Part shown: positions 7,459 to 16,100 of the stretch, in pieces
How the letters are laid out: the number at the start of each line of letters is the position of its first letter
Position numbering within the stretch: position 1 is the stretch's first letter
Assembly: GCF_029626265.1 (NCBI RefSeq)
Contig: NZ_JARUBN010000001.1
Coordinates: 1,860,001-1,924,000, forward strand
Origin: Micromonospora sp. WMMD1102
Lineage (GTDB): Bacteria > Actinomycetota > Actinomycetes > Mycobacteriales > Micromonosporaceae
Length of the DNA stretch: 64,000 nucleotides
Direction of reading: 5' to 3'
The notes under the pieces: generated by a model
What the model saw: only the letters and a program-made list of their open reading frames with translations
What the model was told of the DNA's origin: nothing
Databases searched by the model: none
Program-made: the position numbers and the translations under genes

Positions 7459-8667
7459 TCAGGACTCGCGGGGGGAGACCGTCATGATGCCCGTGCACAT
7501 CTCGTCGCTGGTGCCGTCGCCCCACACCACGTAGCGGGGCGGCAGCTTCTTCAGCTGAGGCAGCTGTTTGCGCAGCCCCGCGTCGTGCGTACAGGTCACC
7601 CGCAGCGTGTCCCCCGGACCGATCTCCACCGGCGACGGCAGCTTCATCAGCCGCTGGTTGTCGAAGTCGAACTGCGGCACGTCCAGCACGACCTTGGCGT
7701 TCGGCGTGCCCGGGTTGAGTTCGACCTTCAGCGCCCGCCCGAGCATGTGCATGTGACCGAAACCGGCGAACAGCGTCGTCGGCGCCTCCACCTCGTGGTC
7801 GCAGGTCTGGGTGTCACCGGGCTTCGGCACACCGCCCTGGTTGCATTCCTCCACCTGACGGTCCGCCATCTCGCCGACATCCGGCCCGAACCGCTTCGTC
7901 ACGTCCGCGATCGAGGCCGCCCGGTCACAGAGCGGACCGGACTCGTCGGCGGCGCAGGGCAGGTCGGTCGGCGCGTCGAGCGACCACGTGTCGAGTTCCC
8001 GGGTCTGGGGCGTGCCGTCCGTCAGCCGCAGCCGCACCGCCGAGCGGTCCGACCCGGTCGGCTTGCCGTCGGTCGCGAGCAGGTTGTAGTGGATCTGGAG
8101 GACGAGCAGGCTGCCCGGCTCCAGCTTGTAGCCGGCGTCCTGGTCGAGCAGCGTCTCCGTGGCACCCGGCGCCCAGGTGTCCACCCACGCCGCGTCCCCC
8201 TCTTCGACCTCGGCGCCGGCCACGCCGGTGCCGCCGAAACACTGCCAGCCGAGACCAGGGGTCCTCGCGTCCTGCTTGCGCACCGCGGCAGCGCCGCCCG
8301 GCGGCACCGCGTACACGATGGCGTGGTGCGCGATGGCGACGTTCTCCGGTGCGAACTGGGTCCCGGTCAGGAACGCCGTCCTGGTCAGGCCCGGATCGAC
8401 CATCTGGCACCGGTACTCGTCCGAGCCGCCGCCCTCCGGCGGCGTGGGCGTGTAGGCCTCGGCCATCTTCAGGTCCAGGAACCGCTCGCCGGCGCGCAGC
8501 GGCTGCGGTGGAGCCGACGACCCGCCCGCGTGCACGCTGTGCGGGCCGGCCGCTGGGGGCGCCGCACTGTCGGCGTCCGACCCGCAGGCGGGGACAGCAG
8601 CGAACGCTGTCACCAGCGTCACGGCGCCCGCTGCAAATTTCCACCGTGGACTGTCAGTCTTCCTCAT
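7459..8667 (-). CDS. Copper type II (PHM/DBH-like) monooxygenase lipoprotein
   Basis: 402-residue exported protein with a lipobox at Cys28 (VPAC). It resembles the two-domain copper monooxygenases related to peptidylglycine hydroxylase. A His-His pair (AHHAIVYAV, H114/H115) and H193 (QIHYN) match the first copper site. HMHM at 305-308 (H305-x-H307) matches the second copper site, and EMCTG near the C-terminus could supply the Met ligand. Probably a membrane-anchored, ascorbate- or reductant-dependent oxygenase of unknown substrate. Divergent from the MMPL gene. Confidence 0.8.
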   Translation of the reverse strand: MRKTDSPRWKFAAGAVTLVTAFAAVPACGSDADSAAPPAAGPHSVHAGGSSAPPQPLRAGERFLDLKMAEAYTPTPPEGGGSDEYRCQMVDPGLTRTAFLTGTQFAPENVAIAHHAIVYAVPPGGAAAVRKQDARTPGLGWQCFGGTGVAGAEVEEGDAAWVDTWAPGATETLLDQDAGYKLEPGSLLVLQIHYNLLATDGKPTGSDRSAVRLRLTDGTPQTRELDTWSLDAPTDLPCAADESGPLCDRAASIADVTKRFGPDVGEMADRQVEECNQGGVPKPGDTQTCDHEVEAPTTLFAGFGHMHMLGRALKVELNPGTPNAKVVLDVPQFDFDNQRLMKLPSPVEIGPGDTLRVTCTHDAGLRKQLPQLKKLPPRYVVWGDGTSDEMCTGIMTVSPRES

Positions 8668-8704
8668 AATCCAGACGCTAGGACCGATTCCGCCTCGTTT
8701 CGTC

Positions 8705-8748
8705 GTACCGCGGTCGTGATCGTCGGGAGGGAGGCGGTACCGCGGTAC
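8705..8748. promoter_or_regulatory. Two palindromic boxes (GTACCGCGGT)
   Basis: GTACCGCGGT occurs at 8705-8714 and again at 8737-8746, where it extends to the perfect palindrome GTACCGCGGTAC. The 32-bp spacing is about three helical turns. The boxes lie in the divergent region between the monooxygenase and MMPL genes and could bind a dimeric regulator. Confidence 0.4.
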
Positions 8749-8837
8749 TACGCACGGAGCGCGTTCGACCCCCGCACGAGAGCCGTGCCGCGTTGCTCAT
8801 CCGGTCTAACGGCTGTGTCGCCTGGGCCCTGTCCAAC

Positions 8838-8891
8838 CGGCCTGATCACCGGTTTAACGGTCGTCTCAGCTTCGCTCGGTACGAAGTCGGC
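8838..8891 (+). repeat. 54-bp repeat, copy B
   Basis: Partner of copy A at 6461-6514 (44 of 54 identical). It ends 36 bp before the MMPL start and so probably overlaps that gene's promoter or leader. Confidence 0.7.
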
Positions 8892-8927
8892 CTCAGACAA
8901 GCGATGCAACCCGTCAGGAGGCTATTG

Positions 8928-11078
8928 ATGTCAGTCAACGCAGCGCCGCCCAGGGAAGCGCCGCCCGGTCGGTTGGCAGGCCGGTGGGTGCCGTGGCTGG
9001 TGATCGGCTTGTGGCTGGCGCTGGCGGCGGTCATGGTGCCGCTGAGCGGAAAGTTGAGCTCGGTCACCACCGACAGAGCCGTGGACACCCTGCCGGCCAG
9101 CGCCGAGTCCACCAAGGTGGCGGTGCTGGAGGACAGTCTCCCCGGCGGTGAGGACAACACGTTCGTCTTCGTGTACCACCGCGCCGGCGGCTTGACCGAC
9201 GCCGACCGCGCGACGGTCGAGCGCCACTACAACGTCTTTGCCAACCGGTACCCGCCGAAGGTGGCGGCCCTGGCCGGCGAGGACGACGAAGGCCCACCGA
9301 CGAGACTCTCCACCAACGGCAGGGCGATGATGTTCACCCTCGACGTGAGCACGAGCTACGGCGCACCGGAGGCCATCGTCGGCCCGTTGCGTGACGCCGC
9401 GAAGGACCGCCCCGCCGGCCTGGAACTCGACGTGACCGGCCCGGCCGCGGTCGACGGCGACATGGACGCCGTCTTCGACGGCATCGACCTACAGGTGTTC
9501 CTCACCACCGTCGCCGTCGTCACGCTCCTGCTCATCCTCACCTACCGCAGCCCGGTGTTGTGGTTCATCCCGCTGGTGGTCGTGAGCGCGGCCGCACTGA
9601 CCGCGATGGCGACCGTCTACCTGCTCGTCAAAGGCTTCGGCATCGTGGTCAACGACCAGAACTCGGCGCTGCTGACGATCCTGGTGTTCGGCGTCGGCAC
9701 GGACTACGCGCTGTTGCTCATCGCTCGATATCGGGAGACTCTGCACCACCACGAGAACGTCCGGGTCGCGATGGTCCACGCGCTACGCGGCGCGGCGCCG
9801 GCTATCGTCGCGTCCGCGGCCACCGTGGTCGCCGGCCTGCTCTGCCTGCTCGTCGCGGACCTGAACAGCACCAGCGGGTTGGGCCCGATCGGTGCGGCCG
9901 GCATCCTGTGCGCGCTGGTGGCCATGCTGACGCTGTTCCCGGCGGTGCTCGTGGTACTCGGCAGGCGGATCTTCTGGCCGGCCATCCCACGGTTCAGCGC
10001 GACCCTGGACGAGAAGCCGGGGCTGTGGGGACGGCTTGGCGCCGCCATCAGGCGCCGCCGGTGGGTGGCGACGCTCGGCTCGCTCGGAGTCCTCGGCGTG
10101 CTCGCCATCGGGCTGTCGGGCAACACCGGCGCCCTGCGGGAGCAGGACCAGTTCCTGTCCGCGCCGGAGTCGGTGACCGGCTTCACCGTTCTGCGCCAGC
10201 ACTTCCCGGAACTCGGCGGCCAGCCGATGACGATCTACACACGGCCGGCGTACCAGGAGCGGGTGCTCGACGTCGTCAAGGGCACTCGCGGTGTGGCCGT
10301 GGCCATCCCAGGTCAGACCAGCGGCGGCTGGGCCGACATCTCCGTGTTCCCGACGGACGCGCCGGACACCGCCGCAGAGTACGACACGATCAAGCGGGTG
10401 CGTACCGCCGTGCACGCGGTGAACGGGGCGGAGGCGATCGTCGGCGGGCCGAGTGCGGAGAACCTCGACACCGAGGCGACCACCGGTCGTGACGAGAAGC
10501 TGGTGATTCCGCTGGTGCTCGCCGTCGTGCTGATCGTCCTCGGGCTGCTGCTGCGCGCGATCGTGGCCCCGCTGGTCCTGATGGCCACCGTGATCGTCTC
10601 GTTCGCCGCAGCCTTCGGCGGCAGCGTATTCGTCTTCGACACGATCCTCGGGTTCAAGGGTGTCGACTATTCGGTGCCGCTGCTGGCATTCCTGTTCCTG
10701 GTGGCGCTCGGCGTCGACTACAACATCTTCCTGGTCAGCCGGGCCCGTGAGGAGACCGCGCGTCTCGGCACCAGAGAGGGCATGCTCAAGGCCCTGAAGG
10801 CCACCGGTGGAGTCATCACCTCGGCCGGCCTGGTCCTGGCGGCCACGTTCGCGGTCCTCGTCTCGCTTCCGCTGGTGATGCTGATCGAGGTCGGGTTCCT
10901 GGTCGCCTTCGGCGTGCTGCTCGACGCCCTGCTGGTGCGGTCGGTCCTGGTGCCCGCCCTCACCCTGCTGATCGGCCGGCGGATCTGGTGGCCGAGCCGG
11001 CTGTCCCGTCCGATGGCGGCGCCGCCGAAGGGGCGACACTCGCCCGCCGACGACGAGGAGCCCGCGCTGCAACGGTGA
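8928..11078 (+). CDS. MMPL/RND family transporter
   Basis: 716-residue inner-membrane exporter of the MmpL/ActII-3 group, expected to use proton flow to move lipids or hydrophobic compounds. It has two homologous halves, each with an N-terminal helix, an extracytoplasmic domain and five further helices. The hallmark segments VGTDYALLLIARYRE in the first half and LGVDYNIFLVSRAREE in the second carry the Asp-Tyr pair. The ATG at 8928 follows a strong AGGAGG site. A perfect terminator follows, then the convergent two-component system. Confidence 0.93.
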   Translation: MSVNAAPPREAPPGRLAGRWVPWLVIGLWLALAAVMVPLSGKLSSVTTDRAVDTLPASAESTKVAVLEDSLPGGEDNTFVFVYHRAGGLTDADRATVERHYNVFANRYPPKVAALAGEDDEGPPTRLSTNGRAMMFTLDVSTSYGAPEAIVGPLRDAAKDRPAGLELDVTGPAAVDGDMDAVFDGIDLQVFLTTVAVVTLLLILTYRSPVLWFIPLVVVSAAALTAMATVYLLVKGFGIVVNDQNSALLTILVFGVGTDYALLLIARYRETLHHHENVRVAMVHALRGAAPAIVASAATVVAGLLCLLVADLNSTSGLGPIGAAGILCALVAMLTLFPAVLVVLGRRIFWPAIPRFSATLDEKPGLWGRLGAAIRRRRWVATLGSLGVLGVLAIGLSGNTGALREQDQFLSAPESVTGFTVLRQHFPELGGQPMTIYTRPAYQERVLDVVKGTRGVAVAIPGQTSGGWADISVFPTDAPDTAAEYDTIKRVRTAVHAVNGAEAIVGGPSAENLDTEATTGRDEKLVIPLVLAVVLIVLGLLLRAIVAPLVLMATVIVSFAAAFGGSVFVFDTILGFKGVDYSVPLLAFLFLVALGVDYNIFLVSRAREETARLGTREGMLKALKATGGVITSAGLVLAATFAVLVSLPLVMLIEVGFLVAFGVLLDALLVRSVLVPALTLLIGRRIWWPSRLSRPMAAPPKGRHSPADDEEPALQR

Positions 11079-11096
11079 GCACGGCGGCACGGACGA

Positions 11097-11136
11097 GATC
11101 CGGGACGGGGACCCAGGCCCCGTCCCGGATCTTTTT
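11097..11136 (+). terminator. Rho-independent terminator of the MMPL gene
   Basis: A perfect 14-bp stem (GATCCGGGACGGGG at 11097-11110 with 11118-11131), 7-nt loop, then TTTTT. Confidence 0.95.
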
Positions 11137-11253
11137 CATGGCCCGACAGTCGCCGCCGGTTGGTCCTGCCGGGACCGGGCCGGCGCACTGCGCGGTGTGC
11201 TGCCCCGACAGTGAGTGCCGCGGCGCCCTGCCCGAGGGCCGCCGTCGCCTGTC

Positions 11254-12723
11254 CTACGCCGCGCCGCCGGGGCGGGGGGCCGTGCTGTCCTCCCCGGCGG
11301 CGCGGCGCGCGATCGGGGCGGGCGGGGTCGCGGCCGGCAGGTCGATCCGGAGCAGTGCGCCACCGCGTGCGGAGCGGCCGACGGTGGCCCGGCCGCCGTG
11401 GGCGTAGACGACCCGCCGCACGATCGACAGCCCAAGACCGGATCCCGGCAACGCCCGGGCGCTGTCGGCACGGTAGAATCTGTCGAACACCCGCGGTGCG
11501 TCGGCGGGGTCGATGCCCGGACCGGCGTCGTCGACCTCGAGCATCGCCGACGCGCCCTCGGCACGGAGCCGGACCTGGACCGGCTGGTCCGGCGGGGACC
11601 ACTTGCCGGCGTTCTCGACGAGGTTGAGCACCGCCCGCTGGAGCGCAGCGGGACGCCCGTTCACCCACACGGACGTCACGTCGAGCGCGACCTCGATGTC
11701 GGGCACGCGGGAACGCGCCTGGGCCGCGGCGGCCACCACCACGTCGGCGAGGTCGAGCAGCTCGGTGCTCTCGTCGCTGACGTCACCGCGTGCCAGGTCG
11801 GTCAGCTCGGCGGCAAGGGTGCTCAACTCGGCCACCTGGGCTCCAAGATCATTGAGCAGCCGGGTCCGGCTCTCCGCCGAGAGGGCAGTGTCGAGGGTGC
11901 CGCGCCGGTCGAGCCGGACCAGCAGCTCGATGTTGAGGCGCAGGCTGGTGAGCGGGGTCTTGAGCTCGTGGGCGGCGTCCTCGGCGAGCAGCCGTTGGGC
12001 CCGCCGGGAATCCCGGAGCGCGGCGAGCATGTCGTTGATCGCCTGGATCAGCCGCCGGATCTCCCCACCGCCCTCGTCCGGGATGTCGGCGTCGAGATCC
12101 CGGGTGTGCGCGACACGTACCGCGGCGGCGGTCAGCCGGTCGATCGGTGCCAACCCGGTCCGCGCCACGGTCCGCCCGACAAGGGCGCCGCCGACCACGC
12201 AGAGCAGCCCGATCACCAACATGCCAAACCCGAACTGGTTGATCGGGCTGTCGTCGACGACGCGGGCCACCTGGACCGCGCCGTCGCCCGCCCGCAGCGT
12301 GTAGATGAGGAAGCCGTCCTCGTCGCTGTCGCCCGACTCCACCAGGTCGGCCAGCCCGCCCTGCGCCACGCGCCCCGCGCGCTCGCTGACCGGAGGCAGC
12401 GCGGATTGGCCGGCCGGCGTCCGGGTCGAGCCGTCAGGCAGGATGACCCGCACCAGCCGACCGGATCCGGAGTACGGCGGTAGCTCGACCTGCGCCAGAC
12501 CGGCGCGCTCCGCGTCCGTCGCCAGGACGCGGGAGTCGGCGCGTAGCTGATTCTCGGCGGTGTCCCGCAGCTGCCAGTCCAGCAGCTCGCTGGCTACCTG
12601 AAAGGACATGAACACGCTGACCGCGATGGCCGTCGCCGCGATCACCGTCAGCCTGGTCCGCAGGGACTGCCGGCGCCACCAGCGGGTCAGCCGGCGCGGT
12701 TCCCGGCTGGCGGGCCTGCTCAC
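11254..12723 (-). CDS. Sensor histidine kinase
   Basis: 489-residue membrane kinase. Two transmembrane helices (about residues 25-47 and 164-184) flank an extracytoplasmic sensor region. HAMP, HisKA (phosphoacceptor His252 in [13 protein letters not shown]) and an ATPase domain ([25 protein letters not shown]) follow. The GTG start overlaps the stop of the response regulator (GTGA). Its architecture and its position beside an MMPL exporter recall MprB-type stress sensors, but the cue is unknown. Confidence 0.93.
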   Translation of the reverse strand: MSRPASREPRRLTRWWRRQSLRTRLTVIAATAIAVSVFMSFQVASELLDWQLRDTAENQLRADSRVLATDAERAGLAQVELPPYSGSGRLVRVILPDGSTRTPAGQSALPPVSERAGRVAQGGLADLVESGDSDEDGFLIYTLRAGDGAVQVARVVDDSPINQFGFGMLVIGLLCVVGGALVGRTVARTGLAPIDRLTAAAVRVAHTRDLDADIPDEGGGEIRRLIQAINDMLAALRDSRRAQRLLAEDAAHELKTPLTSLRLNIELLVRLDRRGTLDTALSAESRTRLLNDLGAQVAELSTLAAELTDLARGDVSDESTELLDLADVVVAAAAQARSRVPDIEVALDVTSVWVNGRPAALQRAVLNLVENAGKWSPPDQPVQVRLRAEGASAMLEVDDAGPGIDPADAPRVFDRFYRADSARALPGSGLGLSIVRRVVYAHGGRATVGRSARGGALLRIDLPAATPPAPIARRAAGEDSTAPRPGGAA

Positions 12724-13412
12724 GGAGGAGTCTCCCGCAACGTGTATCCCAGGCCGCGCAGCGTGTAGATCAATCGCGGCTCACCCTCGGCCTCCATCTT
12801 TCGGCGCAGGTAGCTCACGTACACCTGAAGGTTGTTGGCGGTGGCGCTCATGTCGAAGCCCCAGATCGCCTCGAACAGCGCGTCGCGGGTCAAGACCCGG
12901 GTCGCGTTGCGCACGAGAACCTCCAGGAGGGAGAACTCGGTCCGGGTCAGGTGCAGCGGCCGCCCGCCCCGCCACGCCTCGAACCTGTCGGGATCGACCC
13001 GGACATCGGCGAACGACAGGATCTGCGACTCCCCGTCGGCCGGCGTGCGCCGGCGCAGCAGGGCCCGCACCCGGGCCAGCAGCTCCTCGGTGGCGAACGG
13101 CTTGGGCAGGTAGTCGTCGGCGCCCGCGTCCAGCCCCGCGACCCGGTCGGAGACCTGGTCACGGGCGGTCAGCATCAGCACCGGCAGACCCTGGCCCGCG
13201 GCCCGCAACCGCCGGCAGGTCTCCAACCCGCCGAGGCGGGGCATCATCACGTCGAGGATCAGCAGATCCAGCGCGTCACCGCCGGCCGCACCGACCCCGT
13301 CGAGCACAGCGAGACCGTTGGCGACGCTGCTGGTGTCATAACCCTCGACCTGGAGCACCCGCTCCAGCGACTCACGGATGGCCGCGTCATCATCCGCGAT
13401 CATGATCCGCAT
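12720..13412 (-). CDS. OmpR/PhoB family response regulator
   Basis: 230 residues. Receiver with acidic cluster DDD at 7-9, phosphoacceptor Asp54 (LLILDVMMP) and Lys104. C-terminal winged helix at about 125-225 ([23 protein letters not shown]). First gene of the two-gene operon with the kinase. A GGAGGGGG site precedes the ATG. Confidence 0.94.
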   Translation of the reverse strand: MRIMIADDDAAIRESLERVLQVEGYDTSSVANGLAVLDGVGAAGGDALDLLILDVMMPRLGGLETCRRLRAAGQGLPVLMLTARDQVSDRVAGLDAGADDYLPKPFATEELLARVRALLRRRTPADGESQILSFADVRVDPDRFEAWRGGRPLHLTRTEFSLLEVLVRNATRVLTRDALFEAIWGFDMSATANNLQVYVSYLRRKMEAEGEPRLIYTLRGLGYTLRETPP

Positions 13413-13746
13413 GCCGGACCGCCCCCTCCGGTCGATACCTTTGCCGCTTACTCTTCCCGGTCAACCTGAGGACAGGATTAGAGCCGTCGCCGCTGTGGTG
13501 CCCGCTGGCCGTGCTCTTACGGACGCTTGCACCTCCCCGAGGTCTCAACGCTTCCGCAACGACATCCGACCCGCCGGCGTGGGACAGTGAGCACCTCGCG
13601 TCCGGGGACGGAGTATCGAAGGCCCGGGAGGACGAGAGGACGGCTCGTTGAAGCTGGTGGTGCAGGCCTTGCCGCAGCAGATGCTGTCGGTTGGGAGCAC
13701 GGGGTCGATGTTCTGGAGGTCGGGTGCTGGGGCCGGTGGTCACCGT
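13413..13746. other. Intergenic stretch without a supported gene
   Basis: About 330 bp between the response regulator start and the hairpin after the NlpC/P60 gene. No open frame here has a recognisable domain or good ribosome site. It should hold the two-component operon promoter, but no clear -35/-10 pair with normal spacing stands out. Confidence 0.5.
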
Positions 13747-13784
13747 CTCCTGGGTGTCCCGGGCGGGCCCGGGACACCCAGGAG
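13747..13784. terminator. Perfect hairpin after the NlpC/P60 gene
   Basis: A 17-bp perfect stem (13747-13763 with 13768-13784) with a 4-nt loop, 6 bp beyond the NlpC/P60 stop codon on the minus strand. Confidence 0.85.
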
Positions 13785-13790
13785 CGGATG

Positions 13791-14597
13791 TCACCCGTTG
13801 GCGACGGTCGAGACTCCGAGGATGCGGAAGGCTGCGACGCGGACGTTGCGGAGGCCGCCTTCGGCGCGGACCGAGACCTCGGTGCCAGGTTCGGGCGCGT
13901 CGAGGATCCGGCCGTCCCCCTCCCAGAAGGCAACGTGACCGACGGCTTCGCTGGTCGTCTTGTAGAAGATCAGGTCACCGACCTTCAGGTCCGAGTAGTC
14001 GGCCGACTTGGCATAGAACTTGCCCGGGGACTGGTGGTCCTTGGCCCAGTTCCACATGTCGACCGCACGGCGGACCGGCCAGCCGGGAAAGTTGCCGATC
14101 GGGTTGTAGGAGGCGTAGACCAGACCCGAGCAGTCATAGCCTGGGCCCTCACCCCCCAGAACGTAGGGGGCGCCGAGCTTCGCCATGGCGTTCTTGTGAC
14201 CGATCATCGTCCAGTTGAAGATCTCCCGCTCCTCGAAGCACGAGGTCCCCTGCTCGGTCGTCCCGTTCTGGACCCTCACCTTGAGGTGGTTGATGTTGGG
14301 GATGTTGTCGGGGTTCCAGTCGGACCTGAGGCCGACCTCGTGATGACCGTTGCCGCCTCGGAGGACGAAGAAGGGGTCACCACTGGGAAAGATGAACGGT
14401 GCCGCGTCGTGGTCGGCATTGTGGGCCTGGATCCGTAGCACCGGAGAGATGTTGCTCGCCGTGCCGGTGTCCTCGATCCGCCAGCGGACGGTCACCTTGT
14501 CGCCGGCCTTCCAGTCGACCTGGATGAAGGCCTCGGCACCCGGGCAGGAGACGGTGAGCGTGCCACTCGGGTTGCTCCACGGCCGTTTCAAGATCAT
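13791..14597 (-). CDS. NlpC/P60 family peptidase domain protein
   Basis: 268 residues from the ATG at 14597. The N-terminal half is a beta-rich segment of unknown family. The C-terminal half is an NlpC/P60 cysteine peptidase with catalytic Cys156 (GPGYDCSGLVY) and His221 (VGHVAFWEGDG), the type that cleaves peptidoglycan peptides or related amides. No signal peptide is present. The upstream sequence is an ISAs1 transposase end whose stop overlaps this ATG, so the original N-terminus was probably lost to the insertion. It may be inactive or cytosolic. Confidence 0.7.
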   Translation of the reverse strand: MILKRPWSNPSGTLTVSCPGAEAFIQVDWKAGDKVTVRWRIEDTGTASNISPVLRIQAHNADHDAAPFIFPSGDPFFVLRGGNGHHEVGLRSDWNPDNIPNINHLKVRVQNGTTEQGTSCFEEREIFNWTMIGHKNAMAKLGAPYVLGGEGPGYDCSGLVYASYNPIGNFPGWPVRRAVDMWNWAKDHQSPGKFYAKSADYSDLKVGDLIFYKTTSEAVGHVAFWEGDGRILDAPEPGTEVSVRAEGGLRNVRVAAFRILGVSTVANG

Positions 14598-14978
14598 GAT
14601 GTGATTCCGAGGATGGTGAAGGGCCTGGTCATGTTCCGGCTCGCCCATCGGGTGGCTTCGGTGATGTCGCTGCGTCCGGCCAGACGCAGCGCATTGACGG
14701 CCAGGTTGCGTAGCGAGGCAAGGGCGCGCGGTCCGGACCGGGTGCGGACGCGGGAGTGGTCTTCCCGGTAGCAGGTGTCACGGATCCAGTGCAGCGATTC
14801 AACGGCCCAGTGGCCCTGGTTGAAAGCCGCGAGGTGAGTGGGAGTCGCCTGCTGGGGAGTATGGTTGGCGACGCCGAGTTGGGCGGCCGCGGACAGGTGC
14901 GCGCCGTGAGTGTCGGTGACGTAGCGTTCGATCAGCCAGACCTGGTTGACGTGCGGGAACGGCAGGTCGGGCGGTGCT
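14594..14978 (-). pseudogene. ISAs1-family transposase, C-terminal fragment
   Basis: About 128 residues match the end of ISAs1 transposases: NQGHWAVESLHWIRDTCYR, EDHSRVRTRSGPRALASLRN, then NMTRPFTILGI. The N-terminal two thirds are missing and no inverted repeats were recognised. The stop TGA at 14596-14594 overlaps the NlpC/P60 ATG. The other end runs into the IclR gene, so the fragment bridges two broken or trimmed genes. Confidence 0.8.
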
Positions 14979-14993
14979 GGTAGGACCCGGATC

Positions 14994-15716
14994 GTGCGCC
15001 GGGTGGTCCGGCTGTTGCTGCTGCTGCGTGACCGCGACGAGTTGCGGGTGATGGACTGCGCGGCGGAACTCGGCGTGGCCCGGTCGACCGCGCACCGGCT
15101 GCTCGCCATGCTCGACCACCACGGATTCCTCCGCCGCGACCCGGCGACCCGCACCTACCGCACGGGCGAGGCGCTGCTGACCATCGGCCTGAACGCGATC
15201 CGCAGCCTCGACATCCGCGCCCGGGCCCGGCCGCACATGCAGGCCCTGTGTGACGAGATCGGCGAGACGGTCAACCTCGTCGTGCTCGAAGGCGACAGCG
15301 TCCGGTTCGTCGACGCGATCGAGACGCCGCGGGCACTACGGGTCGGCGGCCGGATCGGGCTGCGCCGGCCGGCGCACTGCACCTCCGCCGGCAAGGCCAT
15401 CCTCGCGGCACTGCCACCCCGGGAACTGCGCGCGATCTATCCCGAGGAGCAACTGACGGTGATGACCGACGACTCGCTCGCCACCCGGACAGAACTCGAG
15501 CAGGCGCTGGTCGCGATCCGCGAGACCGGCTTCGCCCTGGCCCGTACCGAGAGCGACCCGGACATCGTGGCGGTCGGCGCGCGCATCCCACAGGACCCGG
15601 GTCACGTGCAGGCGGGCATCGCCATCTCCGCGCCGGCCAGCCGGATGACCGGCGAGGAGATCGAGCGCTGCGGCCGGGCCGCCGTCCGGACGGCCGCGCT
15701 GATCGCCGGCGGATGA
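14994..15716 (+). CDS. IclR family transcriptional regulator (N-terminus trimmed)
   Basis: A winged helix-turn-helix (RVMDCAAELGVARSTAHRLL) is followed by an IclR effector domain (ARPHMQALCDEIGETVNLVV; HCTSAGKAILAALPP). The GTG at 14994 is the first in-frame start after the ISAs1 junction. An alternative TTG at 14946 lies inside the IS fragment. Family members usually have 10-20 more residues before this point, so the original start was probably lost. It could still fold as a regulator. Confidence 0.75.
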   Translation: MRRVVRLLLLLRDRDELRVMDCAAELGVARSTAHRLLAMLDHHGFLRRDPATRTYRTGEALLTIGLNAIRSLDIRARARPHMQALCDEIGETVNLVVLEGDSVRFVDAIETPRALRVGGRIGLRRPAHCTSAGKAILAALPPRELRAIYPEEQLTVMTDDSLATRTELEQALVAIRETGFALARTESDPDIVAVGARIPQDPGHVQAGIAISAPASRMTGEEIERCGRAAVRTAALIAGG

Positions 15717-16100
15717 CCCCTCGGCGGGTCTGGTGCTGGCCGGTACCTTCGCGGCGCTGGGATCACTGCCGTTGGTCTTCGCGGCGTTCCGGTGGCGTCC
15801 GCAGAATGGACGAGGATACCTGACACTAGACGTCAGGATTTGGATCGAGGATGGGGTTCGTCGGGCCGGCGTCGACGCCGGGGTGGACCGACTCCATGAC
15901 TTCTCCGACTGGGACTACGACGTGGTCTACCACCGGCCGCATCCGCACCGGAGGACCGTCTTCGCCTCCGACACCGCGAAGCTCACTGCGGAATCCGAGA
16001 CCTGGGTTCGCAGTACGCCGCACCGGGGCCGGGCGACGGGCCGAGAGGTCTGGTGCGTTGACCGCTCCGCGCCGCTGATGACGGCCGGTCGGGTAGTGGC
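15717..16100. other. Region with no confident gene; inverted repeat at 15819-15837
   Basis: An open frame at 15733-16104 exists, but its product (123 residues) resembles nothing recognisable. The only clear signal is CCTGAC-N7-GTCAGG at 15819-15837, a possible operator or hairpin upstream of the UvrA-like gene. Confidence 0.35.

Noticed and set aside
13527..14438. Plus-strand open frame of 303 residues across the NlpC/P60 gene
   Set aside because: The opposite strand has catalytic Cys/His motifs and a terminator. The plus frame reads through that hairpin and has no domain.
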